A stretch of DNA of 64,000 bases from Ardenticatenaceae bacterium (GTDB lineage: Bacteria > Chloroflexota > Anaerolineae > Promineifilales > Promineifilaceae): positions 1 to 64,000 of the forward strand of contig JASJCR010000021.1 of assembly GCA_030065875.1 (NCBI GenBank), read 5' to 3'. Shown one piece after another: positions 33,266 to 42,589 of this stretch (position 1 is the first letter of the stretch; every line of letters begins with the position of its first letter). The notes under the pieces were generated by a model. It had not been told where the DNA came from. It was given only the letters and a program-made list of their open reading frames with translations, and did not search any database. The translations under genes and the position numbers were made by a program.

Positions 33266-34548
33266 TGATGGACGCTCGATCCTACACCCTGAATGCCCTG
33301 ATGCGAGCTGGCCGAGCCCCGGCAAACTGGCTGGCCGTTGTTGAGCGCCGCTCGGCCTGGGTGATGAATCTCGATCGACTGAGTCGCAGGCTGACCGACC
33401 TGGTCTTGGCTCCACCTCCGACGCTACTGCCGGTCCCCATCTGGGGCAACACCCTGACTGAACTGACCCAGGCAGCTGACCCAGAAATCGAGCCTAATCA
33501 GGACGGCCGGTCAGCTTCTCGGAAGCGCACGCGCGGTGGTCCAGAAGCACCAATGGGCTCCCCTTACCGGCGGTCGTTGGCTGGGGGTTCAGATGGTTCG
33601 TCTACCGCCGCTGCTGCCCCCCAACCGCCGGCTCAAATGACCAGCGCTCGACCGCAAATTGCGCCACTGACCCAGCGTGTCCATAGAAAAGGCGGCCCAT
33701 CACCAGCTGCCAAAACGGTCACCGGCGACTTCTTAAATCGTTGGGTTCCGGCCGGGCAGAATGGGCACAACGCAAACAGCCGCTCGGTTGGCCGGCACTC
33801 ATCCACCCGGAAAATACTCGATTTGGCACGGCTGCCAAGGAGCAAGCCGCTGCCTGTGACGGCCGAATCATGGTCGACCCTACTGGCGCGGCAAACCGGC
33901 CGGCGTCTGATAGCTCAGTTGACTGACCAATCGCCAACGCAAATAATCGCTCAGCAGGACACCGCGACTAGCGCAACCGCTGTGGCGAGCAATCCACAAG
34001 GAAACAAAGAAGTAGGTGGCCGGGTAGCGGCCCACCCGCGTCCGAATATGACCCTAACCGAAACGACCCTGGTCAGGCAGTGGCGGAAGCCGCTAATCGG
34101 ACCAGCTGTCCCGCGGACGCTCCTGGCCGTTTTGGCCGGGGCTGAACTGGACACGAGCCTCTCAACGATCAAGCAGGAACCAACCGCCAACCCTAACGTT
34201 GGTCAGCCGTCAGTCAAAACTGAAACGGCTTCCAACTCAATGCAGCCGGCTCCTGCCATCAGGCAAAACGGGGCGGTCAGGGCACCTGTTGTTGGCCCGG
34301 CGGCCGGCAACACGACCGCAATGCTCCTCCCCCACAGCAGCGCTCCGGACGATTTTTCGGCCGCCAGCTGGTTGGGATCGCCGGCTCTACCAGCCCCGAA
34401 ACCAGCGGAGAATGGAAGAGCCCATACCAACCGGAAAAAAGAATCACCCGATCACCAGGCTGAACCGGGAGAAGATTTGATTGAGTTAGCGGAGAGCGTC
34501 AAGCGGATTCTGGATGAAGAAGCACGTCGCTTTGGAATTGATGTTTAG
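33265..34548 (+). CDS. Pro/Ala/Arg-rich protein at the tape-measure position
   Basis: About 427 residues from the coupled ATG; the earlier in-frame start at 33133 overlaps the chaperone and is rejected. Only the ends look ordered: YTLNALMRAGRAPANWLAVVERRSAWVMNLDRLSRRL at the front and GEDLIELAESVKRILDEEARRFGI at the back. Between them lies a low-complexity stretch rich in Pro, Ala, Thr, Gln and Arg. Gene order (tube, chaperone, this, gpU-like) places it where P2-like tails have the tape measure. It lacks the long coiled coils normal for that role, so it may be a short or atypical ruler, or a disordered linker protein. Confidence 0.5.
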   Translation: MMDARSYTLNALMRAGRAPANWLAVVERRSAWVMNLDRLSRRLTDLVLAPPPTLLPVPIWGNTLTELTQAADPEIEPNQDGRSASRKRTRGGPEAPMGSPYRRSLAGGSDGSSTAAAAPQPPAQMTSARPQIAPLTQRVHRKGGPSPAAKTVTGDFLNRWVPAGQNGHNANSRSVGRHSSTRKILDLARLPRSKPLPVTAESWSTLLARQTGRRLIAQLTDQSPTQIIAQQDTATSATAVASNPQGNKEVGGRVAAHPRPNMTLTETTLVRQWRKPLIGPAVPRTLLAVLAGAELDTSLSTIKQEPTANPNVGQPSVKTETASNSMQPAPAIRQNGAVRAPVVGPAAGNTTAMLLPHSSAPDDFSAASWLGSPALPAPKPAENGRAHTNRKKESPDHQAEPGEDLIELAESVKRILDEEARRFGIDV

Positions 34549-34556
34549 GAGGCGTG

Positions 34557-35099
34557 ATGCGGCCGATGTTAGATGATCTCGAGCTGCCGCTGGTGCAGGA
34601 AATCAGAAGTTATGACCAGCGGGCGCTGGCCGAGCACTCCCCGCCAGGATTACCGGGCACCCATCTACAAAACATGGGGCGGGCCCCGGCCCACCTGCTC
34701 ATCTGGGGGGTGGCCACCGGCCCAGGAGAGCTCGATTTTGTCGAACAGCTCGACGACAAATTTAAGCGTGGAGATCCACTGCCGTTTACGGCCGATATCA
34801 CCGCTGATGCAGAGATCGATCAGATGATCATCGAGACCTTACGGTGGCAGGAGATAGCCGGTCACCCGCAGCGGCAGGCCTACATCATGACCCTGCGGGA
34901 GTATATCGAGCCGGTTGAACCAGAAGACCTGTCGCTGCTTGACAGCGACATCCTGGCCGATGCCCAAAGCTTAATTGACGATCTCGTAGATGGTCTCGAT
35001 ATCGGTCTAGATTTCGCCACCGGACTGGAACGATTTGTGAGTCCGCTGACCGACTTTTTGTCCCGACTAGAGGCGTTTAACCGCGGCAACGGCCAGTAG
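34557..35099 (+). CDS. gpU-like baseplate/tail protein (short paralogue)
   Basis: 180 residues from the ATG at 34557, preceded by AGGAGG. The domain (1-115) reads LDDLELPLVQEI ... GLPGTHLQNMGRAPAHLLIWGVATGP ... PLPFTADI ... MIIETLRWQEIAGHPQRQAYIMTLREY. This has the layout of phage P2 gpU / DNA-circularisation-like proteins that join tube and baseplate hub. A helical C-terminal tail follows (SLIDDLVDGLDIGLDFATG). The first 115 residues are clearly homologous to the N-terminus of the 1068-residue protein at 35608, so the cluster has two gpU-like genes. Confidence 0.65.
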   Translation: MRPMLDDLELPLVQEIRSYDQRALAEHSPPGLPGTHLQNMGRAPAHLLIWGVATGPGELDFVEQLDDKFKRGDPLPFTADITADAEIDQMIIETLRWQEIAGHPQRQAYIMTLREYIEPVEPEDLSLLDSDILADAQSLIDDLVDGLDIGLDFATGLERFVSPLTDFLSRLEAFNRGNGQ

Positions 35100-35149
35100 C
35101 GCTCGCTCGCGGAACCCTGCAAACAATATCAAAATAAGGAAGAAATCTC

Positions 35150-35569
35150 ATGGCTTCGCCAAATTTATTTGAAGAAATTAAAGAAGCACTGGACGAATTC
35201 AAAAAGTTTTTGGATGACAATGCCAGCACAATCAAACCGGCTATTGCCCCACTAGACCAGCTGACCGGCGGCCGGGTGTCCGAGCTTATCGATTCGCTCA
35301 TCAGCCTTCTCAACAAGCTCAAGGCCGAGGTCGACAAACTCGACCCCAATCTCGTTCCGGGACTGGACAAGGTGACGACATTTACGGAGAGCATCAAAAC
35401 GCTTTTGGAATCCTCTAAGAGTTTGCTCCCGGACGAAACGGATACGATCGACGACGTGATTGGCGTGGCCGACATCGTCACCAGCTTGCCATCGATAGAC
35501 GAGATCAAAGGTGAAATCACCGGTTTAATCGATGCCATCATCACCCATTTGAACAATCTCAAATCTTAA
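35150..35569 (+). CDS. Small all-helical protein of the tail cluster
   Basis: 139 residues, acidic, almost wholly amphipathic helix with heptad spacing (FEEIKEALDEFKKFLDDNAS, LIDSLISLLNKLKAEVDKL, VTTFTESIKTLLESS, EIKGEITGLIDAIITHLNNL). No signal peptide. No family is recognised. Its place between the two gpU paralogues suggests a hub-filling or ruler-like role, comparable to a very short tape-measure fragment, but this is inference. Confidence 0.5.
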   Translation: MASPNLFEEIKEALDEFKKFLDDNASTIKPAIAPLDQLTGGRVSELIDSLISLLNKLKAEVDKLDPNLVPGLDKVTTFTESIKTLLESSKSLLPDETDTIDDVIGVADIVTSLPSIDEIKGEITGLIDAIITHLNNLKS

Positions 35570-35607
35570 TCTGAAAGATGGTGAGATTTTAAAGGCTCGG
35601 CAATATT

Positions 35608-38600
35608 ATGCCCAAACCGATGTTAGGCGATATCGAACTGCAGCTCGTGCAGGAAATAACCGCCCAAACCGACCAGCGTCTTGTACAGCACGAGATTCCG
35701 GGGCTGGAAGGTGATTTTTTGCAGCGGCAAAACCGTCACGGCGGTCGCTTCTTCCTCAACGGTATTTTGACCGGCCCGGAAGCGGGTGAAGGGCTCAAAG
35801 AACTGCGGGAAAAATTTAAGGCGGCCGAGCCGGTCTCTTTTGTAGCCGATATCGCCACGGCCACGCAGGTTGACCAGGTCTTAATTGAAAAAATGGGTCT
35901 GCGTGAGCTGGCCGGTAAACCGGAGCGGTTTGAATATGCCTTTACGCTGCGCGAATACCGGCCGCCCGAAGAGATCCCTACCGAAGATCCACCACCCGAT
36001 CCGGATCCACCTGAGCCCCCTGATGACGATATTGATGATAATCTCGGGACGTTGATCGTTGAGGTTATTGTCGATGGTCAACCCGATTTTGACTTTACTC
36101 AGGTCACGGTCACCGCACAGGGTACAACGCAGGAAAACTCGCCATTTTCCCGGACGCTGAGCAATCGCAACGACAACATCTGGACTGAAGAAGACGTCCC
36201 GGCCAGCGAGGGTGAGTATACCGTCTCTGCGATCGTAACCGGTCCCCCACCGATGTCCGGCTCGGCTACCACCGCTGTTCAGGCCGGACAGCAGGCCCAG
36301 GTGACCATTCGCCTGGCAGCCGGCTCGCTCGTGGCCACTATTTTTGGTATCCATTTTCGTTTTGACAAATCGTTTATTGAACCGTGTTTGCGGCTGGTTA
36401 TGAAACAGGCAGCTGATTTTGCTGCGGCAAACGGTGCTCAAAAACTCCTGGTTATCGGTCATACCGACTTAACCGGACCCGATGCGTATAATCAGTCGCT
36501 TTCTGAACGGCGAGCCCGAAGCGCATTCGCCTACCTGACGTTTGGAAACAGCGATGCCGAAGCGGACGCGGCCGTGGCCGAATGGAACAGTCTTCGGCAG
36601 CGTCGCACCCCTGGTCAAACGACAAGTGAACGCGACACCTGGGGAATTCGTGAATACCAGCATATGCTCCAAACGCTGGCATTTTATCCCGGACGGGTGG
36701 ATGGAGATCACGGCCGTATGACTGACGATGCCGTTGAGGCATTTCGCCGGCATCGCGGGCTACCACCCGGAACGGCCGTTGACGACCCTGTATGGGAGGC
36801 ATTGATTCGTGCCTACCTCGGGTTAGAGCCACTTAAGCTCAATCTCGGACAGCTGCTTCCCAACTGCACCAACGAGCCGCTCAAGTGGATCGGCTGCGGC
36901 GAAAAAGATCCGGTCCGAAATACGCAGGCGGCGTGGCGGCCCAACCGGCGGACTGAGATGGTGATTGTTTCGGCCGCTTCGCTCCCGTGCGAGATACCGG
37001 TGCCAGACACGCTGCTTCTGCCAAGCCCAAACACCGGGGCAGCCGGGCAAAATTGGTGTCTTGATAATGGCGGGGCCACTACTCGCTGCTGCTTCATCGT
37101 GCCGGCGCAGGACCAGGATCCCTGCCCGCAAAATGGGCAAAACAAATGGTGCCGCCCTCCTCGGCCGCCGCGCTTCACCCTAAATGGCACCATCAAAAAA
37201 GAAGTGCGTTTGCCCGACGGCACAATCCGCCTCGACCCGGCCCCACAGCAAAAGTTTGTGTTAACAGCCCCGGATGGTGAGTTTAAACAAAGCGAACGAT
37301 CCAATGGCGAACCCAATCCTGCCCGGACCGACGGCAATGGAGCGTTTACGTTTGACGACATGCCTCCGGGTGTGTTTTCGCTCGAGGTCATCCCGGCGTC
37401 AGGGTCTGTTTTGGTTCGCCTTGAAGAAGAGACGGCCGAAAACGTCCGCGGCAACGTAGTCTGCAAGGATATTCGCTCAGCCCAGGTCAATCTCAACGTT
37501 GTCATTTTGGCCGCCCCCCCTCTACGGGAAATCACCCTGCCGGTTGTTGCACATCTAATGACGGCTCACGACGGAAATGTCGTTCTCCATCAAACAACGC
37601 GCGACAAAAACGACATAGAACAGCTCATCAATCGGGTTAATCAAATTTGGGAGCAGGCCCGCATCCGGTTTGAGGTTAAAGATTTCATTGAGGCAACTTA
37701 TCAACCGCCACCACCAGCCCAATCGTTTGTCAACCAGGCGGAGTTTTTCTTTATTTTGGCCAATTGTGCCGCGCAAAACGTCATCAACATCTTTTTTGTG
37801 CAGGATATCGAAGATCCAACCGCTTATTTTGTAGCGGCACCAAACAGCGGCGCGGCCGTTCCGGGTATCGCCATCGAGGATTTGGCCACTGACCAGCTCT
37901 CAACCGAGTTTATGGCACAGGCGTTGGGCAACTTTCTCGAACTACCACTGCTGACCGATCCCAGCACCCTCGACCGGCTCATGCACGCGGGACTGGTCCG
38001 CTCAGGCACCGTCATTTCGGATGCGGAAGTCGATACAGCCCGAGCTTCGGAGGCGTCTTTCCTTGAATACAATCCCATCACCATCAGTGTTACCGGTGGC
38101 GCGACCCAGCTCGGTGGAACACAGGGCTCAACCTTTGTGGTCCTGCGCGATGACGCGTCCGGACCGATCACCGTCGAGGCACAGATTCCGCCGGCTCAAC
38201 TGGCCACCGGCACCGCCACGATGACCGGTGGGACAGAGGTCCCGGGATTCCCGCTACGGCGCAATGTCGTACGCAACGCCACCGGCCGCACCGAGGTGGT
38301 CACCACTTTTACCATGCCGGTGACAACCGCGGCCGGCACCGTCATGCACACGTACCAAACAACAACTATTATCGCTGTCTTTGAGTTGACGGTCGATGTC
38401 GAGGGTGCGGATCGGGCCGGCGCTTCCGGCAGCAATATTTTTGTGACTCAGCAGGCGGATGGCGAGGTCATTACTTTGACAGCGAATATCACCCCGGCCG
38501 CAGATATACCGCGCTGCGTTCCGCAGGATTTTGTCCAGTGGTCTGGTGGCGACCCGGTTCCGGGCAATCCCCTACAGCGAACTGTGCCTAAAGGTGAACC

Positions 38601-38814
38601 GGGTCAAACCGAAGTCAGAGTGACGTTTGCCGGCCGAACCCAAACGTTTGACATCCGAGTGTATGACTTGGCGTTTGTGCGAGATGCCGCTCCCTTTGAT
38701 GACGAGATCGACCCGGTTAACTGGCTCGATGCGCTAAGGGTGCGCGCCGATCTGCCGGGTGAAACCCGTGATGAGATCACCATCGAAATTACGAGTTATT
38801 TACTTCGACGCTAG
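35608..38814 (+). CDS. Giant baseplate protein: gpU-like + OmpA + peptidoglycan-binding + dead metzincin-like
   Basis: 1068 residues. Order: gpU-like domain (1-115); Pro/Asp linker (118-148); beta-sandwich (150-235); OmpA-like domain (246-330, VIGHTDLTGPDAYNQSLSERRA); PG_binding_1-like domain (344-390, EYQHMLQTLAFYPGRVDGDHG); Cys-rich part (415-520); carboxypeptidase-regulatory-like sandwich (530-630); a matrixin-like fold (640-800) in which HExxHxxGxxH is replaced by QALGNFLELP; and Ig-like domains to the end. OmpA and PG-binding modules hold peptidoglycan, so this component could anchor the particle in a wall or engage the target wall. The dead protease region may now be structural. Confidence 0.7.
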   Translation: MPKPMLGDIELQLVQEITAQTDQRLVQHEIPGLEGDFLQRQNRHGGRFFLNGILTGPEAGEGLKELREKFKAAEPVSFVADIATATQVDQVLIEKMGLRELAGKPERFEYAFTLREYRPPEEIPTEDPPPDPDPPEPPDDDIDDNLGTLIVEVIVDGQPDFDFTQVTVTAQGTTQENSPFSRTLSNRNDNIWTEEDVPASEGEYTVSAIVTGPPPMSGSATTAVQAGQQAQVTIRLAAGSLVATIFGIHFRFDKSFIEPCLRLVMKQAADFAAANGAQKLLVIGHTDLTGPDAYNQSLSERRARSAFAYLTFGNSDAEADAAVAEWNSLRQRRTPGQTTSERDTWGIREYQHMLQTLAFYPGRVDGDHGRMTDDAVEAFRRHRGLPPGTAVDDPVWEALIRAYLGLEPLKLNLGQLLPNCTNEPLKWIGCGEKDPVRNTQAAWRPNRRTEMVIVSAASLPCEIPVPDTLLLPSPNTGAAGQNWCLDNGGATTRCCFIVPAQDQDPCPQNGQNKWCRPPRPPRFTLNGTIKKEVRLPDGTIRLDPAPQQKFVLTAPDGEFKQSERSNGEPNPARTDGNGAFTFDDMPPGVFSLEVIPASGSVLVRLEEETAENVRGNVVCKDIRSAQVNLNVVILAAPPLREITLPVVAHLMTAHDGNVVLHQTTRDKNDIEQLINRVNQIWEQARIRFEVKDFIEATYQPPPPAQSFVNQAEFFFILANCAAQNVINIFFVQDIEDPTAYFVAAPNSGAAVPGIAIEDLATDQLSTEFMAQALGNFLELPLLTDPSTLDRLMHAGLVRSGTVISDAEVDTARASEASFLEYNPITISVTGGATQLGGTQGSTFVVLRDDASGPITVEAQIPPAQLATGTATMTGGTEVPGFPLRRNVVRNATGRTEVVTTFTMPVTTAAGTVMHTYQTTTIIAVFELTVDVEGADRAGASGSNIFVTQQADGEVITLTANITPAADIPRCVPQDFVQWSGGDPVPGNPLQRTVPKGEPGQTEVRVTFAGRTQTFDIRVYDLAFVRDAAPFDDEIDPVNWLDALRVRADLPGETRDEITIEITSYLLRR

Positions 38815-38831
38815 CGATCATAGGAAATTAA

Positions 38832-40634
38832 ATGTTGACAGAAACGTTTTATTACACTGAATTTGGAGATCGGGTCGATTTGACCCCATCCTCAGATGCG
38901 GTGGCCATCAAATATCAGGCTGAGGTCCCGCCCAAGGATTTAGAAAAGCTCATTCGGGGCGATGATAGGCTGGCCGAGTTTGTCGTAAGTTCAGAACTGC
39001 GCCAGCGGGGCATGCTAGTTTACAAACGCAGTACGGCCGCACGTACGACCCTGTCGGAGTTTATCGCCCGCCTAAGTGAAAGCGATCAAATCGCGTACGC
39101 GATGCCGGTCTATTTTTTGAATCAGCACCCGGTCCTGATCACGGATGAATTTGTCGTCGGCTTTAAACCCGACGTCCCCCAATCTGAAATTGATGCCCTC
39201 AATCAGGCACGTGGCATCGAAATTCTCGAAGCGTTTGATTTTTCACCCAACACGTTTCTGCTGCGGGTGCCCAGGGATAATCAAGCTGAAATTCTAGACA
39301 TCGTTCGGGCTTATTACGCTCTCGAGACAGTCAAATTCTCTGAGCCCAACCTGATTTATATCAAAGAACTCAAATTCGCTTTTAATCCCAACGACGCTCT
39401 GTTTTCTCAGCAGTGGCATCTACCAATGGTCGATGCGCCGGAGGCTTGGGACATCACTCGTGGAGATCGATCGGTTGTGATCGCCATCATTGACGACGGC
39501 GTAGATTTAGATCATGAAGATTTTGCCAGTCCCGGAAAAATAGTGCCAACGGCCGATTTATTCGATTTTATCAGCAGCGACAACGATCCCCGGCCAGCGT
39601 TATCCAATGATGACCACGGCACCGCCGTAGCTGGCGTAGCCACAGCCGATGGCAACAATAGTATCGGTGTGACCGGGGTCGCCCCGAATTGTCGACTGAT
39701 GGCCATTCGGCTAGATGGGACCAACAGCGCCACCCGAGACGCCAACGCCTTTCGTTTTGCGGCGAATCACGGCGCATCTGTGATTAACAACAGCTGGGGT
39801 CCGCCAGATGGAGCGGGTGCATTTCCTCTGCCGGCCCTTGTACGCGCGGCGATCAATCACGCTACCGACAACGGTCGGGGCGGGTTGGGCTGCGTCATAT
39901 TTTTTGCGGCCGGCAACGGAAATGAGCATATTTCGGCGCCGGCCACGCTCGATGGGTACGCTAGCTATAACCGGGTCATCGCCGTGGCGGCCTCAAACGA
40001 TACAGAAGTCCGTTCCGCTTACAGTGATTTTGGCCCCGAAGTAAATATTTGTGCCCCCAGCAATGATACGGCGCCTGGTCATCGAGGGATTGTAACAACC
40101 GATCGTATGGGCAGCCAAGGCTATAACCCCCCTTCCAGTGGCAGCGATCCTATCAGCAACAGTAACTATACCGGCACGTTTGGGGGCACCTCGTCTTCCA
40201 GCCCGCTGGCGGCCGGTATCTCTGCCCTGATGTTAGCAACTAACCCCGACTTAACATGGGAACAAGTTCGCTACATTCTTGAGGCTACTGCCGAAAAAAT
40301 CGACAGCGCGAACACGAATCCGGTTGCTCAATACCAGCCCAACGGGCACAGTCAGTGGTATGGCTACGGTCGGGTCAACGCTTTTGAGGCGGTTAAGGGG
40401 GCGCGGTCATCTGTGCCCGATCGAGATTTTGTCCATCGTATCACTGTCACCCTGCGGCGAACCAGCGGTGATCGCTTCGTGTCGACAAAAATCGTGCGGC
40501 CGATCGACGCTCGTCAAAGAAGAGCGGAGACCGGAACCGAGGCGTTTGTTCGCAGCGGTCCCGACGGTTTTTTGCGGACGGAAATGAGCATTGGCTCGCT
40601 TGAACTCCTCGACGAAGTCGAGGTGGATTCGTAA
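38832..40634 (+). CDS. Subtilisin-like serine protease (S8) without signal peptide
   Basis: 600 residues. The catalytic triad is complete: Asp221 (IIDDGVD), His262 (DDHGTAVAG), Ser454 (GTSSSSP), with oxyanion Asn362 (AAGNGN). Residues 1-180 look like two stacked pro-domains (VFLNQHPVLITDEFVVGFKPDVPQ..., fervidolysin-like), so the enzyme is made as a zymogen. It begins MLTETFYYTEFGDRVDL with no signal peptide or membrane segment. A proteolytic enzyme lying between baseplate genes and lacking an export signal may be loaded cargo, or it may process baseplate parts. AGGA precedes the ATG, and it is closely spaced to both neighbours. Confidence 0.88.
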   Translation: MLTETFYYTEFGDRVDLTPSSDAVAIKYQAEVPPKDLEKLIRGDDRLAEFVVSSELRQRGMLVYKRSTAARTTLSEFIARLSESDQIAYAMPVYFLNQHPVLITDEFVVGFKPDVPQSEIDALNQARGIEILEAFDFSPNTFLLRVPRDNQAEILDIVRAYYALETVKFSEPNLIYIKELKFAFNPNDALFSQQWHLPMVDAPEAWDITRGDRSVVIAIIDDGVDLDHEDFASPGKIVPTADLFDFISSDNDPRPALSNDDHGTAVAGVATADGNNSIGVTGVAPNCRLMAIRLDGTNSATRDANAFRFAANHGASVINNSWGPPDGAGAFPLPALVRAAINHATDNGRGGLGCVIFFAAGNGNEHISAPATLDGYASYNRVIAVAASNDTEVRSAYSDFGPEVNICAPSNDTAPGHRGIVTTDRMGSQGYNPPSSGSDPISNSNYTGTFGGTSSSSPLAAGISALMLATNPDLTWEQVRYILEATAEKIDSANTNPVAQYQPNGHSQWYGYGRVNAFEAVKGARSSVPDRDFVHRITVTLRRTSGDRFVSTKIVRPIDARQRRAETGTEAFVRSGPDGFLRTEMSIGSLELLDEVEVDS

Positions 40635-40643
40635 CGATTAATC

Positions 40644-41705
40644 ATGTTAACCCCCGCTTACAAACTCACCTTCGGCCGCGAAGCCGAACCATCAGGCGGT
40701 CTGGCCGGCGCGGTTAGCGGCGCGCTCTCGGGCGCGACGGGTGGCAAGGTGATCGATACAACCAGCGAACCGCAGGCCAGCATCATCACCGAGCTGACCG
40801 TCTGTCTCGATCTCGATTCCCCGGCCGACAGCTTTACGCTGATTCTCGGTCAGGTCGGCTCGTTCCGCCCGCAGCGGGATGAAGAAATCACGGTGGCGCT
40901 GGGGTATACCGATGAGGATGAACTCACACAGGTGATGAAAGGGGGGATCGTCAGCGTCGAATCCGGTCTGAGCACCAGCCGCATCATCGGCCACAGCGCC
41001 TGCCGGCGACTCTTGCTGGCGGTCGATAATCAGACGTTTGAAAACAAAACGGCCGCCCAAATCGTACGTGAGCTGTGTGATGGGGCCGGCGTGTCGGTGG
41101 CCAAAACCGACACCGGCATTACGTTTCCGGCCTACGTCATCGACGGCCGGCGCGATCTCTACCGCCACCTGCAAAATCTCGCCGACCTGTCGGGGCTCGA
41201 ACTTTACTTTAATCCGGAAGGTGAGCTGGTCATGGAAAAATTTACAAGCGGCAACACCATCCACGTCCTCAAATATGCCGAGCACATCATCGCTGTGGAC
41301 CAGGTACAGATCGATCCGCAAGCCGGAGAAGTGGTCGCCTTTGGCGAAAGCCCCGCCGGTGGCCAGGCGGCCGAAGCGTGGGCGTGGTTAACCAAAGATT
41401 TTTCGGGCAACAAAGGCCGGGCCGGCACCGGAAACCCGCCCCGCCTGCTGGAACGACCGGTCTTGCGTACCGCCGAGGCCGCCCAAACAGCCGCCGAGTC
41501 GGTGTCCCACCGCAGCAGCCAGCGTACGGTCCGCGGCCGGTTAAAAATAGCCGGTCGACCGCAAATCAAGCTGGGTGATGCGGTCCGTCTGACCGAAATT
41601 CCAGAGGAATCGCTCAACGGTGATTTTCAGGTGCGCTCGGTCACCCACCGCCTCAGCAAGAGGTGCGGTTTCACGACAACTCTGACGTTTCAAGGAACAG
41701 CTTAA
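40644..41705 (+). CDS. Baseplate hub protein, gpD / gp27-like (late control D)
   Basis: 353 residues. LTPAYKLTFG, an ITELTVCLDLDSPADSFTLILGQ strand pair, DEEITVALGYTDED, the core TAAQIVRELCDGAGVSVAKTD, RDLYRHLQNLADLSGLELYFNPEGELVMEK and the C-terminal GRPQIKLGDAVRLTEIPEESLNGDFQVRSVTHRLS match the phage late control D / VgrG-N hub fold. It forms a trimer linking the hexameric tube to the spike. An Ala/Gly-rich insertion near residue 20-35 (GGLAGAVSGALSGATGG) is unusual. Confidence 0.85.
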   Translation: MLTPAYKLTFGREAEPSGGLAGAVSGALSGATGGKVIDTTSEPQASIITELTVCLDLDSPADSFTLILGQVGSFRPQRDEEITVALGYTDEDELTQVMKGGIVSVESGLSTSRIIGHSACRRLLLAVDNQTFENKTAAQIVRELCDGAGVSVAKTDTGITFPAYVIDGRRDLYRHLQNLADLSGLELYFNPEGELVMEKFTSGNTIHVLKYAEHIIAVDQVQIDPQAGEVVAFGESPAGGQAAEAWAWLTKDFSGNKGRAGTGNPPRLLERPVLRTAEAAQTAAESVSHRSSQRTVRGRLKIAGRPQIKLGDAVRLTEIPEESLNGDFQVRSVTHRLSKRCGFTTTLTFQGTA

Positions 41706-41770
41706 CCCATCACAAAGGTTACTGAGCAGGCTCACAAACTGTCACAGTGACCAACCAAACGGAAAAATTT

Positions 41771-42577
41771 ATGTCAACAACAATCGTCAGCACGATCCAA
41801 CAAATCATTCGCCACGAAATGCGCACGATGCGCGTGGCTGAACTCGGCCTGGTTGAAGCGGTCTACCCCCACAGCGCCGACGGCGACAGCGACAACTACG
41901 GCTGCGACGTGCGCCTAAAAGACAGCGAGCTGCTGCTCAAGCGGGTCCCCATCGCTACCGGCCACATCGGCACCGTGGCGATCCCCAACGTTGGTGATCT
42001 GGTCCTGGTCACGTTTGATCAGGGAGATATCGATCAGCCGATCGTCATCGGCCGACTCTACAACGATGAAGACCGGCCACCCCTTAACAACCCCAACGAG
42101 GTGATCTTTCGGCTGCCTTTGGCCGAAGCGGATGACAAAACGATTTTAGCTGATATTCGCAACCTGCCCGACAACAACCCGCCGCGTGAAATGCTGCTGC
42201 GCATGCCGCCCAAAATCACGCTGCAAATCAATGACGGAACCGTTCATGCCCTGGCCGGCAAGACCGAGATGACCCTTGATCAGACCAATGAAACGGGCGG
42301 GAAAGTTACCGTCCTGGCGGGAAACACCAAGATCATCATGGATCAGGATGGGGACATCACCATCGACGCGGCCGGTTCGATGACGATCAAGGCGGCCCAG
42401 GATCTGTCTTTAGAGGCGTTTAATATCGACATCAAGGCGAATAGCAAGGTGTCTATTACGGCCAATTCAAACGCGGAATTGTCGGGCATGATGCTCAAGC
42501 TGGAAGGCACGTCATCGGCCGCTCTCAAAGGCAGTGCCTTGACCGAAATTTCCGGAGGCCTGGTCAAGATAAATTAA
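41771..42577 (+). CDS. Spike protein, gpV / gp5-VgrG-like
   Basis: 268 residues from MSTTIVSTIQQII. An N-terminal OB-fold (LGLVEAVYPHSADGDSDNYGCDVRLKDS ... VAIPNVGDLVLVTFDQGDIDQPIVIGRLYNDEDRPP) is characteristic of gpV/gp5. The C-terminal part has short repeats (GKVTVLAGNTKIIMDQDGDITIDAAGSMTIKAAQDLSLEA) that build the trimeric beta-helix needle. The next gene encodes the PAAR cap that would close this needle. Confidence 0.88.
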   Translation: MSTTIVSTIQQIIRHEMRTMRVAELGLVEAVYPHSADGDSDNYGCDVRLKDSELLLKRVPIATGHIGTVAIPNVGDLVLVTFDQGDIDQPIVIGRLYNDEDRPPLNNPNEVIFRLPLAEADDKTILADIRNLPDNNPPREMLLRMPPKITLQINDGTVHALAGKTEMTLDQTNETGGKVTVLAGNTKIIMDQDGDITIDAAGSMTIKAAQDLSLEAFNIDIKANSKVSITANSNAELSGMMLKLEGTSSAALKGSALTEISGGLVKIN

Positions 42578-42589
42578 GGAGAATTTCTG

